A DNA stretch of 60,000 nt from Bolinopsis microptera (GCF_026151205.1 NC_087081.1:126001-186000), one strand, 5' to 3'; shown: positions 44,871 to 58,328, numbered from the stretch's first letter. The notes: generated from the letters alone by a model not told the origin. Program-made: numbers and translations.

Positions 44871-45339
44871 ATAGTTTACACGCAACTCATAGATCCTAGG
44901 AAAGAGTGCGAGTAGTTTCGTTAGTCAGAGAGCTACGTGAAAGGGTGGGCGATTACCTGAATAATAAAGTTGTCAAATCTTTGTGTGCTTGTTAGTTTTC
45001 TTTGGATTAATTTGTTTTTAACTGCCCGTGTTTTTTTGTAAATTCCTAGATTAGTGACAACAATTCCGTAACTACATGTATTATATTCATAACCCATTTT
45101 AATCCACAACAGAAAAATGGACTTCGGAAAATAAAACGAAAAAAGTCTGCTGACAGCCGCAATTGAACGCAGTCGTCAAGTCGTCTAGACGTCACATTCC
45201 ATAGGCGAAGTATAGAACATTGGGATGTGGATTCGGTTCGGTTTTTGTACGTTTAGGGCCATATTGTTTCTGCTTTAATTTCCGGAGCCGAAGTGGCTGT
45301 AATGTGTCAGTAGTAAGCTCTTTTTTGAAAAATTTTTTT

Positions 45340-46572
45340 TTTGAAATGTGAGTGGGACTGTCAACTTTCTTGACTTCAAACACTTCAAATCTCAGTATGA
45401 TTACTTTTACAATTTTCGCCCTCTTACTATCTCATCTTGGAGTAGGTTGGAAGGAGGATAGTATTAATTTCACAACCATCGCTTTACTTTCATTCGGAAT
45501 ATTGTCAGGACTCGCTAGAAATATTTGGAGTTACTTATCTGCAGGGCCGGGGAGGCATTGTTGGGGATTGTGGAGGCATTGGAGGTGGTCCTGCGGCTGC
45601 CTATTCAGCAGAAATACCATCGATAAAATACAGGTCACTGGCATGTCATCTGTAGGATCGGCTAGGGGTGTTGGAAACAGCACTTAGCAGTGGATGGCTT
45701 ATCTTACGCTTGGTACAATATGGATGGCGAGGCTACTTGATCATCACTGCTCTTCTTTGTTCACAATCTTAGTTCTTCTCTTTATACTCAGAGAATCTCT
45801 AAGACATGAGTCGATGGGTAAATTGGAAAATGCCCAGAAACTGTGAAAACACTCGCCTACTTGAACTGACTAAAGAATGGAGGAGGTTGATTTACACTGG
45901 ACAATAATGCTGAGGTAACTGGAAATTTAACAATCTTTTATCCAATAGCTATCAAATTTTGATGACTACAGGTATCTATCAGATTTTTGGAAGCTTTGTG
46001 ATCATAACATTGACGGGTGAGGTTGTTTACATGTGTATGCTTTATGCACTCCTCTCTTCAGTGGTCGAAGGTCCTTGTCATTCGGTGAAATCACACAGAA
46101 AAACAGTCTTGTCATTTGACAATTTGTTTTATGTGATTCTTGGGGTCATCGGATAGCATGAACCAGTCAGTTTGTGTTATAGGAGTCTTTCCTTGATAGA
46201 AAGGGAGAAGAAATTGTTTTTTATCTCCAGCCTTATTCCTGCTTTTGTTTTATCCACTATACTTTTGCATTACCTTCGCTTTAACGTTGACGGTCCGCCT
46301 TTGAACAGAGGTACACTGGCTGTAATGGGCTGGTTAAAATTTCGTCATTGCTTCCGATTATTTCAACACTCCGTCAGATCTTTTTACATCTTCGATATCG
46401 GCAGTTTGTAGCAGCTTTAACCAGTGTAATCGCTTTCTTTTTGCTGTTCCAATATGCTTTTCACAAAGTTCGCGGTTTAGTTGTAATTATAATGCAAATC
46501 GCACCTATGGTTACAACCGGTGTGAGATACAGTATAAAGAGGGAAATGACAGGTGAACAACTTGAACATTAG
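45340..46572 (+). pseudogene. SVOP-like MFS transporter pseudogene, unit 1
   Basis: Frame fragments in order resemble the transporter family: C-E-W-G-L-S-T-F region, T-I-A-L-L-S-F-G-I-L-S-G-L-A, G-G-P-A-A-A-Y-S-A-E-I-P and I-K-Y-R-S-L-A-M. Then a L-F-I-L-R-E-S block (loop 6-7), G-K-L-E-N-A-Q-K, and a C-terminal M-T-G-E-Q-L-E-H ending in TAG. Many frame changes and stops. The N-terminal start and first membrane segments are missing or unreadable. It is a different family member from the gene at 15,101, not a recent copy. Some breaks may be sequencing errors, since unit 2 breaks at other places. Confidence 0.78.
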
Positions 46573-48314
46573 AAAATTTAGCTGATATCTGCGCGGGAGA
46601 TTATGCTGATAGAGTCATATATAGATTGTAGAGTTATTTGCTTCCTTTTTCCTGTTTGTTAATATGTCGGTGTTTGAATGTTTGAGTCATTTACAAGAAT
46701 TTTTGTGCCAATGTTGGGAAATGTGAATGTGTAATAGTAAAAATTTCTTTTCAATGTTAACTAATAATATAATTGATGTTTGGGAGAAAATGAGTCTTCA
46801 CTCAGTTTTTCCAAACAAACAGTTGTCGACATTTCGGCCCACGCCTGTGTCATGAACGAGACGTTAAAATTACGTAGCATAGCTGCTTTGTACAATGTTT
46901 AAAAAATATTTTTATTAATTATACTATCGTGAAATACCTACAATATTTTACAAAAATCATATACAATTACAAAAATTACAAACAATAAAACGTGAAATAA
47001 CTCCAATTATATCAAAAATCTTACAATTAAACATAACTAGCTATTTATGGAAATAGAAAATCGCAAAATTATAAAAGAAAACAAATGGTAAGCTAAAGAT
47101 TTTTTTTTGGAAAACGATAAATTAGAAATATTAGAATAGTATTAAGGTTATTGTTTAATGAATATCTTCACTAGCCAAAATAAAAACCAGTCCTTGCACC
47201 ATGGGACTGAAACAAATAGTTGACTTTCGATTCGAAGAATTAATTCTAGTTCATCATGTTAGATAAATTCATCGTTATATTGAGGTATTTCTAGATTCTT
47301 AATGCACAATAAAATTATTTCCAATTAAAAAAACATAATTTACACCGATAATAATTTATGATATCGTTGTATTTCTGTGTCTTTTTCTATGATGATGATT
47401 AATCAGTAATCACTCTACATTCGACTGTCCACGTGAATTTTTCACCGTTTCTCTAGTTGGCCTGAAACGACTATTTGAAACTATACCTGTATTAATTTTG
47501 AACATCCCCAACCTAACCCTACACAATCCTTAACAAAAGCATGAGCTGAAAACCCTAACCCTAACGAGAAATTAGGATAAACTTCTTATACGGTCATATC
47601 AAGTGATAGAGACAGTTTCTTCGTATATCTCATCAGGGGAGAATTTAATCCCTATGGTCATGGGGGGGGGGGGAAGAGGGGGGGGGGGGTGGTTCGAAAT
47701 TAATTCGATTGAAGTTGGTTTCAACTGTCGGGCGCCCTCTTTAGAAAATCTCGAAGATCGACTGTCGAGTGATTCAGCACGCTGCTTTTTTATACGCAAG
47801 TTTTGTTGCATATCAGTTTCTCAAATGTCTTGGTTGAGGTCGCATGCACCGGTCACTGCAGTTAAACTAATGGATGCGTACGATCTGTGTCTACATAAAA
47901 ATTCTCTCGTTGGATATCGTCGATTTCTGTCTCTCGCGCATGCTCCATGGTTCTTTCTTTGTTGAAAGTTGAAGGTAGGAATTAGTTTAGGATTAAATTA
48001 CTTTTCACATCGAAAAAACCACTTGGCCTGGTCAACCAGTAAGTGTTTTTTGAGGCCCGGTGAACTGCGTTTTCCGCATGGACATTTTGATGGTAAACGA
48101 TCAGATCTAGTTGTTTCGCAAGTGATAGAATCCTCGAATTCTGATTTATTTTAGAACGGAAACCATGTTTTCTTAGAATGTTGACATGAGGATGGTGTGT
48201 TGCTGTGACGGGCAGCATTGGAAGTAACTATTACGACCAACGTTGTCGATTCAAGAAGCCTATACCGTTCTCTTTTCAGCTTTGTTTTGTTCGGTTTTTT
48301 CACGGTGGCATCTC

Positions 48315-49110
48315 TCCACTTCGCCACGGGAATGTTAGAGGCATAGTCAGGGAACCACTCGCAGCATCTAGCTCAAATGTTAGCAAAGATACAATTGGAT
48401 GTTATAGGCTCAAGAAACTAAGGTGTTAAACACGCAGGACACAGTTATACCCGGCAACACAGGTTCTTTGTTTTAACAAGAAGTGTCTTGGCATGGCGGA
48501 CTCGGTTTTATTATAACAGTAAATTTGTATCAAATGTTTCTGTCTCGTACCATCAAAATAGTGACAGAGTAGCATTCATGGACTTTCTCTACCATCAAAG
48601 TGTCTTTGGGAAACCATCATGAATGCCGTATTATCGAACTGTAAAGTCAACTAATTGTCTATTCTATAAGAACCACGCATTGTGTGAGTTTTATGTGAGC
48701 TCCAGGAAGCTATCAGAATTCTGCCAGGAGACATTGAACTTTTACATCATGGGTGATTTTAATGCTAGGCTAGGGAAACGGACTAAATCAGATTTTGAAA
48801 AGTGGTCTTCAATAACATGGGAAGACAAGACATGGTATTGGGCGGCGTAACAGAAAATGGCGAAAGGTGCTAGCTTTCATGATCACTATGGACACTAGCA
48901 GCCAACACAGCATTTTCACATGCGAGCAGACACACCAAACACCGTTTTACAGGATGGATTAAAGACGTATGATCCAAAAAGTCTGTACTGGTTTTCTCAA
49001 ATTGATTATGTTGTTTTATGTAGATTCTAGAAGTACCCTCTGCTTGTTGACGCTAGGTCTTACGCTGGTGCAAAACTTCAATTGATACAAAATGTAAAAG
49101 CAATTTTGAC
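48315..49110 (+). pseudogene. LINE AP-endonuclease domain, frameshifted
   Basis: In order: L-R-H-G-N-V-R-G (worn W-N-V-R-G start), L-A-K-I-Q-L-D-V-I-G-S-R (position of the E-T-R block), H-G-G-L-G-F-I-I, F-Y-I-M-G-D-F-N-A-R-L-G (48,738-48,775, catalytic G-D-F-N-A), F-T-G-W-I-K and S-Q-I-D-Y-V-V. Known: this domain nicks the target to prime insertion. Several frame changes. Confidence 0.82.
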
Positions 49111-49639
49111 CTCAGTAAACTTACAAACTTTACAGTACTGCCAAACACAAAGTAAGCAGTATAACACCAAACTCATTGGTTTGTAGCAAAGATGTTCAAA
49201 GTTCTTTTCAACAAAAATGCTGCTAGTAGATGAAACTGATAATTGCTCAGGTCGTTACTGTAGTTTTAACAACCTTTTCGAGGCGGTTAAATTGCTGCAT
49301 ACTGAAACAGTGGGTATTGAAAAGAAAAACAGCCAATCGTACAGAACATCAGACCCAAAGTGGTCTCTATGTCAGAAAAGAGACACCAATTACTATAACA
49401 TTTAAAACGACTACAAAATGCGTGAACAGAACTATCCTGCGTAGTGCGTAAGAAAATCAAACAGACTCAAGATGGACATTGCAAAGCGCCTTATTACACT
49501 TGAAACCGCTATTGCCGACCTTCTTGTGAGACGATCAATCCCACTGATGATACACGAAGGATGTTCGAAAGCAACCAGAGCAATTTCATGCACAAAGGGC
49601 ACTCTCTATTTCAGTATCCTACCAGAAAACAGAAGTGCT

Positions 49640-51130
49640 TGCTCTCAAGGTCGAAGATAAGGCAGACATAGTCAAGAATGGGTCAGGAACATTAACAGGC
49701 CTGAACCCCACTAGATCCTTTAGTTGGAGTGCTAAGCCATTTGATACGCCTATAACTGCACTTGAAGTTGAGTCAGCAGCCAAGAAACTAAGAACGGTAA
49801 TAAAAGCGTTGGTTCCTGACATCCTCCCTACGAATTCTAAGTATGGCACCTCTTTTTCTACATGAAGTTTGCATATTATAATGAGTCATGAGACTTTGAA
49901 AAAACAGAGCACGTTCAATCAATCACTGAGGGGATTCTCACCCCCCTACTGATGCCTGGGATAAACCAAACGGACCAGTTAAGAGTCTAGTCCTTGTGCC
50001 TTCTCAATGGAATAGAAAATCCTTTACCATGATAACACTCCAGCGTAGTCAACAAAGATAGCAGACTACACTGGCCATGGCAGAATTCCTATAAATCAGG
50101 CACAGCTGCTCTAAATATTGTCTGGACACAAAGGTTCTTTTTCGGTTTTCAAGGAGAAAATTGGGAGTTTGAGAAAATGGGGATAGACCGTCATCAGCTT
50201 TCGACACAATACATCGGTCAACTATCTAGGCCTACTCGAAGATGCAGGATGTCAGAGATGACATATCATAGTTAGATAATCTGTCGCTAACACAAGCTAG
50301 CATTAAGATCAATAAGACGACATCGGGGAGGAGTTCGAAGTCACAATAGGAGAAGATCTTCAAGGGTGATGTTTTGTTGGATCGCTGTTTACCATGTACC
50401 TAGGCGGAGCACTCTACCACCCTTAGAGTTGTTGTTATTTACATCTACGGGCCCAAATCCCCCAGATCTGAAAAGCTCCTTCCTTCTAGATGGGTATATG
50501 CTGATGATGTGGACTTTGCTGATGACGTGAGGATTCGTACACCAGCTCCTTCCAATTTGCAAGGTATTCTCTCAGATGGGAAATTTGTTTGTAAATGAAT
50601 CTAAAACCGAGATTGTAAAGTGTTTCTGGCTGGAAGTAGTAGATAGGACGAAAAAGGAGACCTTAGAAATTAGAGAACCTTGGAGGAAGTGTGTGTCCTC
50701 GGCTCTAAGTATGTTAGTAAAGAAGACATACTGCATAGGTAATCCTTGGAATGTTGCATTCGAAAAAATACAAGAAAGTTTGGATGAAAGGATCTAAGAT
50801 TAATCTGAAGACTAAGTTTAAGATATACGAAGATTCGTTACATTGTTATGCTCTATAAATGCAATAGCTGGGCTCCCTCAGAACCTATTGACAAATTGAT
50901 TGCATGTCATAGAAGAACCTGGTCAAATATTGAAGGTGATTATCCATTATTATCAGTAATAAGCACTCTATGAACGTTGGTGTAACACCGTTGTAGAAAA
51001 ACGGTGACCTATGCGCTGAGGAAAAGGGCTTGGACATGTCATTCGCAGTGATGCCTCATCACCAGCTCAGAGAGCTCTTAATTTGCTGTTAAAGCGTTAT
51101 GTTACATGAAAGACGTGTGGTCGACACCAA
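49640..51130 (+). pseudogene. LINE reverse transcriptase, frameshifted
   Basis: V-E-S-A-A-K-K-L-R, K-P-N-G-P-V-K-S-L, G-I-D-R-H-Q-L-S and W-V-Y-A-D-D-V-D-F-A-D-D appear in order. The catalytic Y-A-D-D is at 50497-50508. It differs in sequence from the LINE at 26,950, so two LINE families are present. Non-functional as read. Confidence 0.82.
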
Positions 51131-51375
51131 AGTAATCTCTTTAAGTTTATTATAAATGATTTGAATAAACGAAAACCTACATTTACGTGATATTAATGAT
51201 CTTTTTGATTTAGGGCTACTGCCTCTAAAGAGTTTTGTGGAGGAAATTATTTACCTCATAATTAACCTTTATTTTTCAGAAGAACTTTTATGTTTTTTTG
51301 GGCACTTATCAGACTCTTAAGACGTTTTCTTTACTATTTGAGATTGTTTTAAAATTTAGATAATAAAGACATGAG

Positions 51376-52490
51376 AGCCAATTGAGCTCCTGGTTCTAAT
51401 CTGCTCCAAAACCCTTGCCAGTCTTCTCATCAACTTTGAGGTATTATTGTTGTTCTTTATTCAGAAACGCGCTGTTTTAAAATATCTTGAAGTTCAGCTG
51501 TCAATTCCGTAATGTTTCTAGCAAGAGATTTGCTTTCATGGGAATTTACTAGGCCCGGGTTTACCAAGCGATGCTGCGCATGTTGAAAGAATCTACAAAA
51601 CGTAAACAAAGTAGAACATTATTATAATGAAATATGAATTACAAAGTTTACCAAGAACTTCTTCTCAAATTCAAACTAAGGTGTACAATTTTTTATAATA
51701 CTAGCAAATGAGTGTTTTTATAACCAAATCAGACAATTCTTCACCATCGCCGGAAATTTCCGGGTTTATAACCCTTTTGAACGGGTGCTTCTGGATTTAT
51801 GCGGAAACCCTTATTGGAAGAAAATAACGATCTACAACTGCAAAAGACATTTTGATAACTTGAGCACAAAACTACAAAGCACCAAAAAGCACAAAAAAAA
51901 AGACCAGTCAGTTGCCCCAATTTAGTATTTTTCCTCACGCGTGTTCCAATTATGATTTTTGTCAATATCTTAAACAATAAGCACTACAGTGCTTATATTG
52001 ACTTTATAAGTGTCTATGAATGTTACACGTTTTCGCTCATTTTAAGCTAAAATTCAAGTTTGTATGACCTTCATAGTTCAAGTTTCCATATTCAATGCCA
52101 TTTTAGGTTCGCAGAGCCAAAAAAAAAAACAGTTTTTTGTAATATCTATAAAACGAAAATAGTGGTGGAAAGCCTTATGTTGTTCATAATTTGGTATAAA
52201 TTTGGCTTTTCCGGTTGTTTAAAATAAAATTTAAGTCTCTTTGACCTTCAGGAGCTGAAATACCAAAACATCCCATATACGCGACGAAGGGTAAATTAGT
52301 AATTTTAGAAAATGTCGCCTGTTACCTGAAGGGCTGTCTATAGCGATACAATTTGGGTGGTACCTAAACGATTTTGGGTCAGAACGACCTAAAGAAGGAG
52401 CCGTAACACAATGGCGTCAAAATCGTGTTAGATCGAAGTGCACATCAACTCCGCTCCGTATGTATAGACTTGGATATTATACTTCCGTGG
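51376..52490. other. unit 1 right part, non-coding
   Basis: Matches 57,131-57,407, 58,329-58,821 and 59,091-59,425 of unit 2. No gene seen. Confidence 0.6.
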
Positions 52491-52954
52491 ATAGTTACAC
52501 GCAACTCATTGTCCCCCATTGAAAGAAGTGCGGAATAAGTGTCGATTAGTCAGAGAGCTAGAGAGAGTGTGGCTCTACCTGAATAATATGGTTTCAACTT
52601 TGTGTGCTTGTTAAGTTTTTTTTGATAAATTTTTTATATTGCCATTTTTTTTTGCTAAATTCCTAGAGTGCGCAACAATTCCGTAACTAATGTATATATT
52701 CATAACCCATTTATTCCACAAACAGAAAATGGCATCGGAAATAATATAACGAAAAAAAGGTCGGCTGACAGCCACAATTGAGCCGCCTTCAGGTCGTCTA
52801 GGCAGTCACATACCATAGGCGAAGAAGCTATGAAACGATTGGGATGTGGAATTTTCGGGTTCGGTTTTGTACGGTATAGGGCCATATTGTTTCATGTTTT
52901 TGTCCGGAGCGAAGTTGCTGTATGTCCAGTAGTAAGCTTGATTGTGAAATGTGA

Positions 52955-54178
52955 GTGGGGACCTGTCAACTTTCTGGACTTAACCACTTCAAATCATCGG
53001 TATGATTACTTCTACCAATTTTTCCCTCTTACTATCTCTATCTCATCTTGGAGATAGGTATGAAGGAGGATAAGTATTAATTATCACAACATCGCATTAC
53101 TTTCATCAGGGAATATTGTCAGGATCCTAGAACTCTTTTGCAGTTATCTTATCTGCAGGGCTTTGTTGTGGCTAGTGGAGGCAAAGGAGGTGGTCATGCG
53201 GCCTGCTTTTCAGCAGAAATACCAACGATAAAATACAGGTCACTCAGCATGTTTCTGTAGGAATGGCATGGGTGTGGAACAGCACTTAGCAGTGGATTGG
53301 CTTATCTTACGCTTTGCACATAGGGATGGCGAGGCTACTTGATCATCATGCGCATTATGTTCACCAATCTTAGGTTCTTCTCTTTTAATCAGAGAATCCC
53401 AAGAACATGACGTCGGATGGGGTAAATTGGAAAAATGTCCAAGAAACTTTGAAAAAACACTAGTCTACTTGAATGCACTTAAGAACTGGAGGAGGTTGAA
53501 ATTTGAAATTTACCCTGGTCATTAATTGGGGAACTGAAAATTACATCCTTTTATCAAGCTATCATTTTGAGGACTACAGGCTATCTATCAGATTTTTCGG
53601 AAGCTTGTGATCATAACATTGACGGGAGAGTTTGTTTTACATGTTAGGCTTTATGCCGTCTCTCTTCGTGGACGGAAGGTCCTTGTCATTCGGTGAAAAT
53701 CACACAGAAACAGTCGTGTCATTGGCAATTTGTTTTATTTGATCGTGGGGTCTCGGACTAGCTGAACAGTAAGTTTAGTCATTGGACTTCTTTCCTTGAT
53801 ATATGATTGGGGAGAAGGAACTTGTTTTTTATCTCCAGCCTTATTCCAGTGTTTGTTTTCTATCCTATACTTGTACCTCCGCTTTGAAGTTGTCGGTCTC
53901 CTTTTGAACTGAGTTCACTGGCTGTAATGGCTGGTTAAATTTCAGTCATTGCTTCGAATATTTTCCAACATCCGTTCAGATCTTTTAAAATCTTCGATAA
54001 TCGGCAGTTGTGGCAGCTTAACAGTGTAATTCTTCTTTTGCTGGCCAATATGCATATCGCCACCAAGTTCGGGTTTAGTTTTGTAATTTAATGCAAATCG
54101 CACTATTGGTTAAAACCGGTGTTGATATACAGGTATAAAAAGGGAAAATGACAGAGTGAACAACTTGAACATAGAATT
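52955..54178 (+). pseudogene. SVOP-like MFS transporter pseudogene, unit 2
   Basis: Nucleotide copy of 45,340-46,572, with more indels. Landmarks A-E-I-P, L-G-K-L-E-K and the M-T-E-x-T-T x-x-T tail region are recognisable only by alignment to unit 1. No open frame over 75 codons. Confidence 0.78.
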
Positions 54179-54469
54179 TAGCTGATTTCTGCGCGGTGAT
54201 TGATGCTGATAGAGACTGTATTGATGTAGATTTATTTGCTTCCTTTTCCCTGTAATATGTTGTTTTTTAGAATGTTTGAGGACATTTAAAGTAATTTTGA
54301 GCCAATGTTGTGAAATGTGTAATAGTAAAATTTCTTTTAATTTTAATAATAATATAATTGATGTTTTGGGAGGGGAAATGAGTCTTCACTCAGGTTTTTC
54401 AAAAAATAGTTGTCGAAATTTTCGGCCCCACGGCCTTTGTCTTGATCGAGACGTTACAATTATAGTTAC

Positions 54470-55643
54470 TTAGGGGTATGGCACGTAATTTTGTCAGGGT
54501 ACCTAATTTTGTCATTTTGCTCTGAAAAATGCCTCGGCTCGGAATTTCAGCTTGAAAGAAAAGGCTTTGTGTATAAAAGAAAGCTTAGACTTTGCTGAAA
54601 ATGCTCCTACAAGGTTTAAGTTTCTAGCTCTTTTGCATCTGTGTCAAAAATGAAGGCGAAACTGTGAACCCGAAAAATAATAAGATCCTTAGGTTTTTTA
54701 AGGAATTTTCAAATTTTTATTTATTGCTATTTCAAAGTAATTGAGCTAGCTTTTGCCATGCAGATTTCAAATATCTTCTCCAGCAGATAGTATCGTACAA
54801 TTTTCAAGTCTCTATGCGCAATTAGTGTTTAAGTTACCAGAGGGTGACAAAATTAGGTTTCGATTTGCCAAAAGTACCTTATTTTGTCAAAAAAATCGGA
54901 CCTTTCTACAATTTTCTTGGAAATCAAGATTGTGTAGGGAAAATGGCCTTAACAACTATTCTGATGTTTTTTTGCCACTAGGAATTTATGGTACTAAGGC
55001 ACTTAAATAGATAACACTTTATAATACAATATTGTCGCCGAGAAATATACTGTAATTCTGGGTTTTAAAGAGTATTGGTAAAAAATTTGTTTCGTGGAAT
55101 CAGATAACCAATAATTGAGTCATGCTTCATAGAAAGTTTTATAGACTTTAACTTTTTCTAAAATGTATCGGTTTCCAACACAGGAATATATTTTTAGCCA
55201 TATGTAATATTTTCTAAGATTAGATACCCAACAAAGTGTCATCTTCTTCATCACGCTACAAAATATGAAAACATCATATCTTTGGGATTTTTGAGGTCAA
55301 TGTTGCGTAAAAAAAGCGCTCGATGGATGCATGCAGGTAGTCTACATACGAGACACGATACTTTTTGCACAATCTTCAAGAGACAAAAATTAGGTTCGGG
55401 GTGACAAAATTAAGTAAAGTCACTAATTTTGTCTTTTGTTCAAAATATTTTTTTTTGAACATCTTCAAACCCAGCAATTTCGATCATTGTTGTGTGTTAG
55501 AACTTGACCTTGACTGTCTACTATAAACTATGGTGGGAGGTTTCATTCGAAATCGGAATTTCAGACGGAGGTTAAAACCCATGGTTTATATCAGGAAGTC
55601 GGGAAAATTGCCAAAAAATGAAAAATTATGTGCTTTACCCTGA
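54470..55643. mobile_element. non-autonomous DNA transposon inserted in unit 2
   Basis: Element 54473-55640 starts GGGGTATGGCACGTAATTTT and ends AAATTATGTGCTTTACCC, imperfect inverted ends next to TTA and TGA. Unit 1 lacks it (continuous at about 46,880). TAATTTTGTCA occurs repeatedly in both orientations inside. A 3-bp TNA duplication with GGG ends suggests PIF/Harbinger type (inferred). The 85-codon frame at 54,753-55,010 has no family features. Confidence 0.75.
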
Positions 55644-55859
55644 GCTGAATTTTACAATGTTAAAATATATTGTATTAATTATTAATATCTTGAATACCAA
55701 CAATATTTTACAAAAAATTTACAATTACAAAAATTAACAAAAATAACGTGAAAATAAACTAAATTTATTCAAAAATCGTTAAATTCAACCCATAACTAGC
55801 AAATTTATGAATAAAAATCGCCAAAGTATAAAAGAAACAAAGGGTTAAAGCTAAAGATA

Positions 55860-55913
55860 TTTTTTTGGAAAACGAAATTAGATATATATATATATCTATT
55901 TCGTTTTCCAAAA
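55860..55913. repeat. palindrome absent from the paralogous unit
   Basis: TTTTTTGGAAAACGAAATTA then GATATATATATATATC then the inverse, TATTTCGTTTTCCAAAAAA; one unpaired T. Unit 1 at 47,101-47,140 has only the left arm. Confidence 0.85.
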
Positions 55914-56439
55914 AATATGATATATAGAATAGTCAGTATTACAGGCTATATGTTATGAAATCATCATTGCCAACAATAAAAAACCAGTCCTGGGACTGTA
56001 ACAATTAGTTGACTTTCGATTCGAAGAATTAAATTCTAAATCATCCATGTTAGATAATTATCGGTTTAATTTGAGGTTATTTCTAGATCCTCTAATGCAC
56101 AATAATAGTAATTTACTAATTAAAAAAACATAGTTATACACGATATAATTTATGATATCGTTGCATTTTGTTTCTTTTTATAGGATGATGATTAGATCAG
56201 TAATCACTTACAGCGACTGTCAGTGACTTTTCAACCGTTCTCTTAGTTGGCCTGAACGACTATTTGAAAAACCCTAACCTCTATTAATTGATCCCACCCC
56301 TATACCCAATCCTTAACCAAAAGCCATATGCTGAAACCTAACTAACGAGAAATTAGATAACCCTTATACGGTCATATTCAAGTGATCAGAGACAGTTTTT
56401 CGTCAATATCTCATCAGGGGAGCATTTAAACCCCTATGT

Positions 56440-56463
56440 CATGGGGGGGGGGGGGGGGGGGGG
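56440..56463. repeat. poly-G tract, unit 2
   Basis: About 22 G; its counterpart in unit 1 (47,661-47,688) is two G runs around AA. Confidence 0.9.
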
Positions 56464-57390
56464 TGATTCGGAACCAGCGTTCGAAAATTACATCGATTGA
56501 AGTTGTTTCAAACTGTTGCGGCGCCCTTTTAGAACAATCTCGAAGATCGACTGTCGAGTGATTCAGCACGCTCGCTTTTTATGCGCCATTTGTTGCTTAT
56601 CAGGTTATCAAATGTCTTGGCTTGAGGGGGTGGTTCGCATGCCACCTCCCGTCACTGAGTAAACTAATGGGCAAATGATCGTGCTCTACATTAGAATTCT
56701 ATCGTTGTAAACACGTGTTTCTGCTCTCCACATTTTCCATGGTCTTCTTTGTTGAATGTTGAGGGGGGTAGGAATTGAATTAGGAAATATTACCATCACA
56801 TCGAAAAAAACCAATTGCCTGTTCACCCGTAAGTGTTGAGGACCTCGTGAACTGCTCTCCTTCTAGTTTCTTGAAGTGGGTTAAACTTGCCGTCCGAGCA
56901 AACAGTCTATAACAAGTCAGCTAAAACATTCCTAATTGCGTTGTGTCTGAGATGATGTGCACCATGGACCAAGTGGCAATTTAGAGAATAGGTTCAAAAA
57001 ATTATAAAACGTTTTTTCCGCATGGACATGTGTTGGGAAACCATCCAGATCTAAGTTGTATTCGCAATTGATAGAATCCCATAAATAGATTTATTTAGAA
57101 GAAACCATGTTTATTAGTGGGTAGACATGATTTGAGAGCAATTTGAGCTCCCTGGTTCCCAAATTGCTTCCAAAAAATCCTTGTCGGGTCTTTGTATCAA
57201 CGTCTTTAAGTATTCCTCTTGTTGTTCTTTATATTCAGAAACGCTCTTGGTTTTAACATATCTTGAGTTTCATCTGTCAATTCGTGTATGTTGTAGCAAG
57301 GATTTGCCTATCATGGAAATTTTTAGTCCCGGGTTACCAAAAGCGATTGCTGCATGTTGAAGCATCTACAAACGTAACAAAGTATTAACA

Positions 57391-58328
57391 TTATTATAAT
57401 GAAATATTTTTTTTTGGAAAACAAATAGAATAATATATAACAATATTAATTACAAACAATGATAGCGACCAGATTGAAACAAACCAATAATTGAGTCCAG
57501 GACTCATAATTAGCTAAGCTTTGAACAAGCGTGCGAACTCAAAGTCGCTTTCACAACTTTTATCAACTGAAATTGAAAAAGATCTGGGTTCCTCTTATAC
57601 ACAGGAGAACCAGCTTCCTGATAATAAAAGATAATTACATCTTAAAAAATTACTACATCTGAATAATTTTGTTGGTCTCTATAAAGTATTTTCTCACACA
57701 ATAACTTTAAAATGTTCTCGCTTCTGGGCCCGTGCCACCGTGAACAGAGTACACACAGGGACAGTAACTCCCATGTTCGACATTCATATTTTCGTTGTAT
57801 AACATGCCCGCTTCTGAGTCTCAGCTCTCTCTCTATTTTTTTTTGTTGCTGATGGATAGATAAGATCAGAATTGGGGATTGAGAAAACTTTTGTCGAAAT
57901 AAGAGTTCTCACGGACGATGAATCCCTGTCACGGACTTCTGGGTGGGCATTGGTCTCCTGTTAGTGTTTGGTTCTTGTTGAGAAAGTTCCCGTCTAAGTC
58001 TGTAGTTGGGGCACACACTTTATGTCTTTGCAAAAGTTGATAGTTGTTTGGCTATGAGATCCTAACTGAGTTGTGGCGGATGATGATGTTGTCCTTCTTG
58101 GACAGTTTAGAGCATGGTTGAGTCATTTTTGGCCCCCACAACACAGGATTGAGGTATCGTGGGAAGTCTTTGTTATATCGTAAGAAGTAGGACTATCCCT
58201 GAATTCCCTTTGTTCAATGTGTGAACCATAAGACTTAAGAGGTAGGCAGTCAACAATTGAGCTTCCTTTTCTTGCCGATTAATTGCACGTGTAGTTCAAT
58301 CATTGCTTCTTTTATTATAATGAAATAT
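57391..58328 (-). mobile_element. retroposon-like insertion in unit 2 with 17-bp target duplication
   Basis: TTATTATAATGAAATAT occurs at 57391-57407 and 58312-58328 around a 904-base insert that starts with a T run, that is, an A tail on the - strand. Unit 1 has the single site at about 51,620. The insert has no frame I can name. A long duplication and an A tail are the usual marks of LINE-mediated insertion. Confidence 0.7.

Larger units (their letters stand above)
48191..51367 (+). mobile_element. near-full-length LINE (RTE/CR1-like, 3.2 kb) with 8-bp target duplication
   Basis: GACATGAG at 48183-48190 and 51368-51375 flank the insertion, and unit 2 has the uninterrupted site at about 57,124. 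The element encodes endonuclease then reverse transcriptase on +, with frequent frame breaks, and ends in TAGATAATAAA. The 3.2-kb length and single long coding region fit RTE-type elements. Confidence 0.88.
44873..52491 (+). repeat. subtelomere-like tandem unit 1 (about 7.6 kb)
   Basis: Begins TAGTTTACACGCAACTCAT and runs to the next occurrence at 52,492. It contains an SVOP-like pseudogene, a short interstitial (CCCTAA)2 at 47,549, a poly-G tract (47,661-47,688) and a LINE insertion. It aligns in order to unit 2 (52,492-59,425) outside insertions. Confidence 0.9.

Noticed and set aside
47549-47567. Possible interstitial telomere
   Set aside because: Only two CCCTAA units; too short to claim beyond noting that a worn counterpart exists in unit 2.
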